From Candidatus Obscuribacterales bacterium (lineage in GTDB: Bacteria > Cyanobacteriota > Vampirovibrionia > Obscuribacterales > Obscuribacteraceae), in assembly GCA_020050685.1 (NCBI GenBank), contig JAGVKG010000058.1, positions 62,001-126,000 on the forward strand: 64,000 nucleotides of DNA, in the 5' to 3' direction. Both the position numbers and the translations under genes were made by a program. A model generated the notes under the pieces. It made no database searches. It had not been told where the DNA came from and saw only the letters and a program-made list of their open reading frames with translations. Of this stretch, positions 54,701 through 63,700 are shown piece after piece (the stretch's first letter is position 1; each line of letters opens with the position of its first letter).

Positions 54701-57700
54701 TAATCACAACATCACAATGAGTCAAGGCTCTTACGGTGGAGTGATTAGAATCAACGGCAGAATCGAATCGACAGCCACCGGCGATTATACGTGGGTGGAC
54801 AATGCTGCCGGTCATGTAAATATTTCACCTTCCGGCTCGATAGGTTCAATTAATATTCAACCCGGTACCACCATAGTCTCCGGCGGTCAGAGCATTAGTT
54901 TAGGTACTGTTGAAGGAAATGGCAGTGTCGTTCAGTCAGGATCAGGCACGCCCATGATTTTCGTACAGTTTGCAGGCAATGGTAACACAACGCATCACTT
55001 AATTCTCGACGGCGACTTAACGTTCAATGCCGGTGCAAATGGTTCGGTCTACATCAAATCCTCAGCGAATACTGGCTATCAAGGCATAACCGAATTAACC
55101 GACAACTCGACGATAACAGTAGCAGGCGGTAGCGACGTTGTGATGTCCTCACCGGTACTCAAATTCGGCGCTGATGCTTTGCTGGATATAGATCGGGCAA
55201 CTGGGAATGCTATCTTCTTTAGAGCTAACTGGGTGGGATACAATTTCAACGGTGCCCCCATTAATCCCGCATATGGTCAAGGCAGAGCTATCATCGGAAC
55301 GGAAGGCTCATCGGGCACCATTAGAACAGCTGGCGGTCAAATCCTTATCAACGATTGCTGCTCTGCCCCGATGTTGTTCGGCACGGATACCGGCGCCGGA
55401 TCCACCACGATTAATCTACTTGGTGGCAACGTTTCCATGCCAATAACCAATATTACTGTTAACAGTGGCGTCACCGTACAAGCCGATCACAATATAACAA
55501 TGTCGTCGGCCTGGCAACCTTATTTTACTGATCCCACCCCCGGTTCAGTCGTTAACAACGGTTTGATAACAACTTCTGCGGCAAATGGTTCTATCAGTAT
55601 GAGCTTTAATACTGGCGGCAATGTTCCGTTTGGACCGAATAACATTTCCGGCACAGGTAAATTTGAAGTGACGGGCACAAATGGAAATATTACAGTTAGT
55701 GAAACCTCATCTGACCAGACTTTGATATTCGGAGGAAACCTCACTTTCGATCCAGGCAGCAGCGGCTCTGTTACCTTTAGATCTACTGCGTCTGGCTCCG
55801 GCTTAGCATTTGCCGCCAACAGCGTACAAACCATCGCCTCTGGTGCACCGTTAACACTAACGACGCCGAACTTGACGATGTTTGCCAATTCACTCATTGA
55901 TGTTACGGCATCATCCGGAACAGGCGTAACCATGAATTCCGGTAACGCATCTCGTCCGATGGTTGTGACTATCGAAGCCGGTTCATCTGCAGAGATTCAA
56001 ACTGCCGGAGGTACATTCAACATTACGCAAGCTCTCGATCAAACACTGACATTTGCCAATACAAATCCAGCTGGTCCGCTCGCCATACTTAACCTCAATG
56101 GTGGCGATGTGAATATGACCACATCCGGCACTGGCGTGACAACAATCAATCCTTATGTATGCGTTGCCTGCGACAACGACATTAACATTAGCGGTGCGTT
56201 TGTTAACAACGGTGGGTGCTTGGAGTCCGACACCAACATTACATTCACTGGCATAACCGGCTTCACCAACAATGGTGACATTGCTGCAGGAGGTTCAATC
56301 AACCTGACGACTTCCGGGGATCTTACTGTAACCGGTACTGGCACACTTGATTCGCCGGCGATTAACTTCACCAGCACGAGTGGTGCCTTAGATGTTACTC
56401 AGGGGAGCATCCTTGGTGCCTTAAATGGCTCGGCCGCAACTACATTCGGTATCACAGCCAGCACAGGCAATTTGATGGTCGGCAACATGTCCGGGACAAC
56501 GGGCGTACTTTCCGCCGCCGGCACTCTTGATATTTCCGGCAATGTCACCACTACCTCTTGCTGCGCTTGTTGCATTGGTACATCGCTCAATTTGTACGGC
56601 GGTGATTTCAATTTGACCGGCACCGTAACCGCTCCGTCCGTGTCCCTGCTGCCACAGAACAACCAACAAATCGGTATCAGTGACGGTGTGGCAGCAAACT
56701 CTGCTCCATTTTTAGTCACAGAAGACGAACTGCTCAGATTTAACACGCCGACGCTCAACATCGGTGCGTGGTATCAAAACGGAGGCGTGTTGGTGACTGG
56801 CGATATTGATCTCACAACTGCTTCATTCACTTCCTTCAATATCACCAACGGTGGTAACGGCACCTTCGGCGGAACATATCTTGGCACAGGTTCATCAATG
56901 ACCTTTGATGGTGCTAGAACTTCGATTGGCATTACTGCAGGCGATATCTATACCGGCAGCATAGTCACTGCTAAAACTGGTGTTATAACTGCCAACGGGG
57001 TCATGCATGTAGATGGAGATGTTTCCACAACTACCTGCTGTGCCTGCTGTATCGGCACATCACTCAATCTATTTGCCGCTGACATGGATATTACTGGAAC
57101 AATTACCGCACCTTCAGTCTCAATAGTGCCGGTAAACAATCAACAAATTGGCATCACAGACGGCGTGGCTGTCAACGCCGCACCATTCCAACTCTCAGAA
57201 GATGAATTGCTGCGCGTTAATGCTTCAACTTTGAATATTGGTGCCTGGTACCTTTCAGGTGGCGTGCTTGTCACAGGGGACATTGACCTCACCACTGCCA
57301 ACATAGGTACCCTAAATGTCATCATGGGTGGCAATGGCAATCCTGGCGGTGATTATGTCGCAACGGGCTCTAACATCGAGTTCAACGGCACAACTTCTTT
57401 CAACGTTACCGCTAATAATCTCTACACCGGTTCATTCATTAATGCCGGCACTGCTACCATGTATGCAAACAATCTCCTCACGGTTGATGGCGATATCTCA
57501 ACAACTCAATGCTGCGCTTGCTGCTATGGCACGTCAATGAATCTATTTGCCTCGGATATATCCGTCACAGGTTCCATTGCTGGTCCATCAGTTCTAATTG
57601 CGCCGAACAACGACAATCAACAAATTGGCATCACAGATGGTGTTGCCACCAACACTGCCACGTTCCAGCTATCCGAAGCCGAGTTACTTAACATCTCCAC

Positions 57701-60700
57701 TCCAAGCCTAGTCTTAGGCAGATGGCATTTTGATGGCGGCTTCCAAGTCACAGGCGACATCGATTTGACTACAGCAAACATCGGAAGCCTTTCGATGGTA
57801 AGTGGTGGCAACGGCAATGATGGTGGTGACTATGTGGCAACTGGTTCCAACATCGAGTTCAACGGCACAACTTCTTTCAACGTTACCGCTAACAATCTCT
57901 ACACTGGTTCATTCACTAATGCCGGCACTGCTACCATGTATGCAAACAACCTTCTCACGGTTGATGGCGATATCTCAACAACTCAATGCTGCGCTTGTTG
58001 CTATGGCACGTCAATGAATCTATTTGCCTCGGATATTTCCGTCACAGGTTCCATTGCTGGTCCATCAGTTCTAATTGCGCCAAACAACGACAATCAACAA
58101 ATTGGCATCACAGACGGTGTTGCCACCAACACTGCCACGTTCCAGCTATCCGAAGCCGAGTTACTTAACATCTCCACTCCAAGCCTGGTCTTGGGCAGAT
58201 GGCATTTTGATGGCGGCTTCCAAGTCACAGGCGACATCGATTTGACTACAGCAAACATCGGAAGCCTTTCGATGATAAGTGGTGGCAACGGCAATGATGG
58301 TGGCAATTATGTTGCCACAGGTTCTACGTTGCGCTTGGATTGCGATCAATCACTTTCTATCACCGCCCAAAGTATCAACACTGGCAATGTTGTTGCCCAT
58401 AATCCGTCTTACAATGTCACAACTGGTAGTCTGACCGTAGACGGCATACAGCTTGATTCTTGCAGCCTCTGTGTCACCAGTCTCGATTTGATGAATACGG
58501 CTGCCGTGCAGCAAATAGTTGGATTGCAAACCCTTGGTTATCTTGATGGCACATTGCAAACATCAGGTGGTATCGCAATTGGTGGCGACATACTCATGAG
58601 CCCGTGCGGACCTGGCTGCGAATTGACGGCTGTGAATGTGCCAGCCAATGTAACAATTTCATTTGATGGTTTTGCAAACACGCCGGTCAATGTCACACTT
58701 ACTGGTTCAAGCACGACACCAAGCTTTATCCTTGGTGGCACGATGAATTTTGACAACAGCTCGGGGTTGATCAATATAGTATCTGATCAGGGAGGAACTG
58801 TGATGCAGGTCACAGGCACTGGTCTGCTTTCTGCAGACGGATCTCTCACCGTTAATGTTAATGGTGATGTCGCCATGGCAGGCACCATGACCTCCGCTGC
58901 CGATTTAAGTCTTACAACCACTGCAAACAATGGCAACATTGCTCTTGCCGGTAATCTCACCGCAAATAGCACTATGAACATAGCTGCTAACAGCTTTGGC
59001 AATATCACCCAGACAACAGGAACCCTTACCGCCGATGCAGTCGTTTTGAATTCACAGCTTGGCTCCATTGGCACATCCACTGATGCTATTTCCACAACGA
59101 CCAGCAATTTAACCGCCAATGCAGGAGGCAATGTTTACGTAGCGAACACCGGTTCGGTCAATTTGAGTGGAGCATCCTCAGCCGGTACGGGCAGTGCATT
59201 TTCGTTGGCATCAGTCGCCGATACAAGCGGTAATGCAACAATACACTTCCTTAACTCATCTACTATTACAACAGGTACTGGTGGTTCAGTTACTCTAAAT
59301 GCTGAAGCCATAAGCGCAGGCACAAATACAAGCATTACAGCAACGTCCGGGACAATAACTCTGGAGGCAACAGATGGCTCATTGACAGTTGGCAATGTCA
59401 GCACAAACGCAATCGGTACTGGGTCCGGAGGGGAGATCAGTATAACGGCAACAGGAAATATAACGACCGGCAACATTACCACTAATGCTGCAACGTCCGG
59501 CGACGCTGGAGCTATTACGCTAGACTCCAGCGGCGGTAGCATCAGCACCCTACTTGTTGAAGCCAGAGCACTGGGCACGGGCACTTCGGCTGGTGATATA
59601 AATATCACCGCTTTCGGAGATGTGAACGCTAATGGTAATAGAATTCGCACATTATCACGCACAGGCGGCACCCCTGGCGAATTAAACATAACTGCCGGTG
59701 GAAACATCAATGCTAGCTGGATTCAAACTTCATCGTTTAGTGGAGATTTACCTGGTTCAATCACAATAAGCTCAGGAGGAAATGTCACGGTCAGCAATTT
59801 CTTCTTCGCTAGCAGCTGCTGTTCGGTGACTGGTAATCCCGGCGGTGACATCACAATTACAGCAAGCGGCAACGTAACCGGATCAATACAAACCGTCGGA
59901 GGACTGGGTAGTGGTGACATTTATGTAAATGCCGGTGGCAACATCAACGGTATGGGCATAATTACTTCAGCGTCGGTTGGATCGGGCAATGCAGGCGATA
60001 TTACGCTAATTGCTGGTGGCACTGTATCCACAAATACTACCGGAGGCTCCGGTATCAACGCTTCTGGTGCCAACCAAGGTAACGGTACTGGAGACGGCGG
60101 GAATATAACGGTACAGGCTGGATCAGACATTAGCACCATGTTTGTCGCTGCTAATGCCAGTGCCGCCGGTAAAAACGGTGGAAACATAAGTCTAAGTACA
60201 GCCAACGGCGATATTCTTGTGACCTCAGCAGTATTTTCATCGGCCGCATTAGGCACGGGCGGCGACATCCACCTGCAAGCCACGAATGGCACCATTGCCG
60301 TTCAGAACAATGCTTGTACCGGTTGTGGGGCTGCCCCTCCCAACTCACTTATGGCAATAAATTCGTCGGGAGGCAGCGCAGGTAGTGCCGGAAACATCAC
60401 CATTGAATATTCATCAGCCGGCAATTTTGTCATCGATGGCACCAATCATACATTAACTGACGGCGTTGGTGGTGGCATTAGTGCCGCTACCTCAGGATCA
60501 GGTGATGGTGGAACTATTACGATCAGCAACTTGAGCGGAAACTCCAATATTACCCTGAGTGACACCATTACCGCCCAATCGGCATCCGGCACAACTGGTT
60601 CAATCAACTTTGTACAGCCTGCCGGTAGTTTCGTCACCGTAACAGGTAACAGCGTCGGAAATCTCGTTGGCACTGTCAATGCCACCGCCACATCCGTTAC

Positions 60701-63700
60701 CATGAACTTGCCGAATTCAGCAACGAATTTGACTGTCGGACAAATCAGCTCAACGAGCGGCAATGTATCATTGACTACTCTTGGTTCCATCACCGTGCTT
60801 GAAAGCATAAGCGCTACCTCAGGTAGTCTCAGTCTAGAAGCTTGCCCGGCAATTACAATCGACTCTCTAGCAACAGTTACCGGTACCGGGAACATCACAC
60901 TCACAACCGGACTGCTTTCTAATAGCGGTACCATTACCACTTCCGGCACCAGCGCAACAATACTGTGTCAAGAATGCGGTTCCGGTCTGACATTAACAGG
61001 AGATGGCAATGGTGTCTTCTCCACCACCGGTAGTGGCACACCACAGATCAATCTGCTCGTATCCTCTGGCAATGCCTTGAGCATAGATGCATCGTTTGCT
61101 TTCGATGCCGGCGCCAGTGGAAACGTTTACTTCAATGCTCTAGCCAGTGGTGCCTCCGTGGAGTTAGGCGCAAATACCACACAAAATATTACAGGCGTAT
61201 TGAATGTCTGGACATCAGACCTGACAGCTGAAGCAAACACTAACGTCAATGTTAATCAAGCTACTGGAACTGCGGTGAATATTTACTCTGGCAGTTCAAA
61301 CAATCCTTTGACGATTACATCTCCGGATGGTTCTGCTTTGACCATGCAAACCACCGGTGGTTCCTATTGGATCGGCGGATACAATACTGATTCTGTGACC
61401 TTTGCTAGCTCTGGTGGTTCCGGCACCTTCAATGCCTTTGGTGGTGATGTAACGACTCTTGCTGCAAACGCAGTGACCGTAGATCAAAATGCCACATTCG
61501 CTGCTGATACCGGCACGATGCGCTTGCTTACATATTCCACAACCGGCACCCCAACTATTACTGTCAATGGAACGGTAACATCATCGGCCGCAGGCAACTA
61601 TACATATGACAGTATTAACTCCTATTCCGGAACAACAGGTGCGATTATCCTTGAGGTCAATCTAAATAATGGCAATACCGGAACAAGCGAACAAGGAGCC
61701 TCGGGCTTAATCACTGGTACCGGCAGCATATTGCAAACTGGAACTGGAACGCCTTTGATAAGCTTGTCCGGTGGATGCTGTGATCCAAGTGAGTTACACT
61801 TCTCTGGAGATTTGACAGCGAATGCTGGTGCTGATGGTCGAGTTTATATTGAGCACCCAGGCTATGTGTTCTTGCCACCATTGGTTGCAGAATTTGATGA
61901 CAATGCCAGCCTAAATGTAACCGGAGAAAGCATGCTTGTTATGCGCGTGGCTGTGGTGAAGATGGGTGCCGATTCCTCGATTAATGTAGATCGCTCTACA
62001 GGCGAAGCAATTTCCTTCACCGGAAACTTTGTTTCTCAAAGAGCAATTCTTGTCGAGGACGGCGCATCCGCCACCATTAGTTCAGGCGGAGGGACATTGT
62101 CACTCTCGTCTTGCTGCTCCAATTCAATGACCTTCGGTAGCTTCGTGGATGGACAGGACGTTCCGCTGGTTCACCAAGTTAATTACCCGGGAGTTCTGGT
62201 CACCGACTATTACGATATCGTGCCTGGTCCGACCTCAGCAACAACCACACTAAATTTGACTGGCGGTAACACATCGGTCGGTGCTGCTACTGTTGTCGTT
62301 AGTGATGGCATGGTACTTTCTGCCGACAAGAACGTCGCTGTGAGCGCTTTCTGGAATCCATACTACGGTGATCCCGGAACGGTAACCAATAATGGACTAG
62401 TCACCACTTCCAATCCCAATGGATCGGTCACTGTCAGCTTTGCCAATAGCTACAATAATAACTCTACCTATTTGCTCGGAGATGGCACCTTCTCCGCAAC
62501 CGGTGGTGGCACAAGCAACATTACGATCACCGAGGCCACTGCCAACAAGGTCCTAACATTCGGAGGTAATCTCACCTATGATGCCGGCGCGACAGGAGCA
62601 GTTACCTTCGGTTCGACCACAAGTGGCAGCAACACCGGTCTAACCTTTGCGGCTGACACAACTCAAACGGTCGCATCTGGTGCACCGCTAACAATTAGTA
62701 CTGCCAAACTAACCTTCGGTGACAACTCAGAAATTGATGTCTTCCGTTCAACTGGCACAGCAGTTACAGTGCAGCCAGGCACGCCGCGACAAATGACAAT
62801 TACTGCGCCAAGCGATGGCTCAGCATTGATTCATACCAGCGGTGGTGCCATCGCCTTTACGAACTTCTTCCAGCAACCAGTTACGTTTGCGACCTCTGGA
62901 TCCGGAGCGGCCACATTAGAACTAGAAGGTGGTGCTGTTACGGTAAACAATCCGAGCATTACAGTAAACAGCGGCTTTACACTGCAAGCTGACAATAACA
63001 TCACAATGACAGCAAGTTACAACAATACTTGCGGTGGATGTACTACTTTACCCAATCTAGGACTCGTGAATAACGGCACCATCACTACATCGAGAGTGAA
63101 TGGCGTAATTACATACAACCTGTCGTCCACCACGACTAACCAAGGATTCTTGTCCGGCTCTGGCGACTTTTCCGTGACCGGTGGTGGCACAGCTGCCATT
63201 AACATAACCAACAGCACTTCTGCTGGAACGCTCAACATTAGTGGTGCACTCGAATACGATCCTGGTTCGACAGGTAGCGTGACTTTCACAGCCAATGCCG
63301 CAGGCTCTCGTTTGAACTTTGACGACAATACTGTACAGCGCGTTGAAAGTGGAGCACCAATGACCATTTCCACTCCGAACTTGCTATTTGGCTCTAATGC
63401 ATCACTTTATGTTGACAGAGCAACAGGCACAGCATTAACAATCAACGATGGTAGCGGATCCAACAACATGGTCATCACCATGGAAGCAGGCTCAACCGCA
63501 AGCATAACAACACTCGGTGGTGCTATCAATATTGCTCCGACGCCATCTACGCAATCTCTAACATTCGCCAACTCGTCAGGATCCGGACCGACAGCAACAC
63601 TACAATTTAATGGTGGTGTCGCAAACATAACCACGTCTGGTGCCGGTACAACTACCCTTAATTCGTTTGTGACTCTTGAATCCACCTTCACAAATAACCT

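Noticed and set aside
46371-58320. Tandem repeats considered as CRISPR or mobile-element repeats
   Set aside because: Units are 470-950 bases, in perfect codon register and translated as homologous protein repeats; there are no spacers, terminal inverted repeats or transposase genes.
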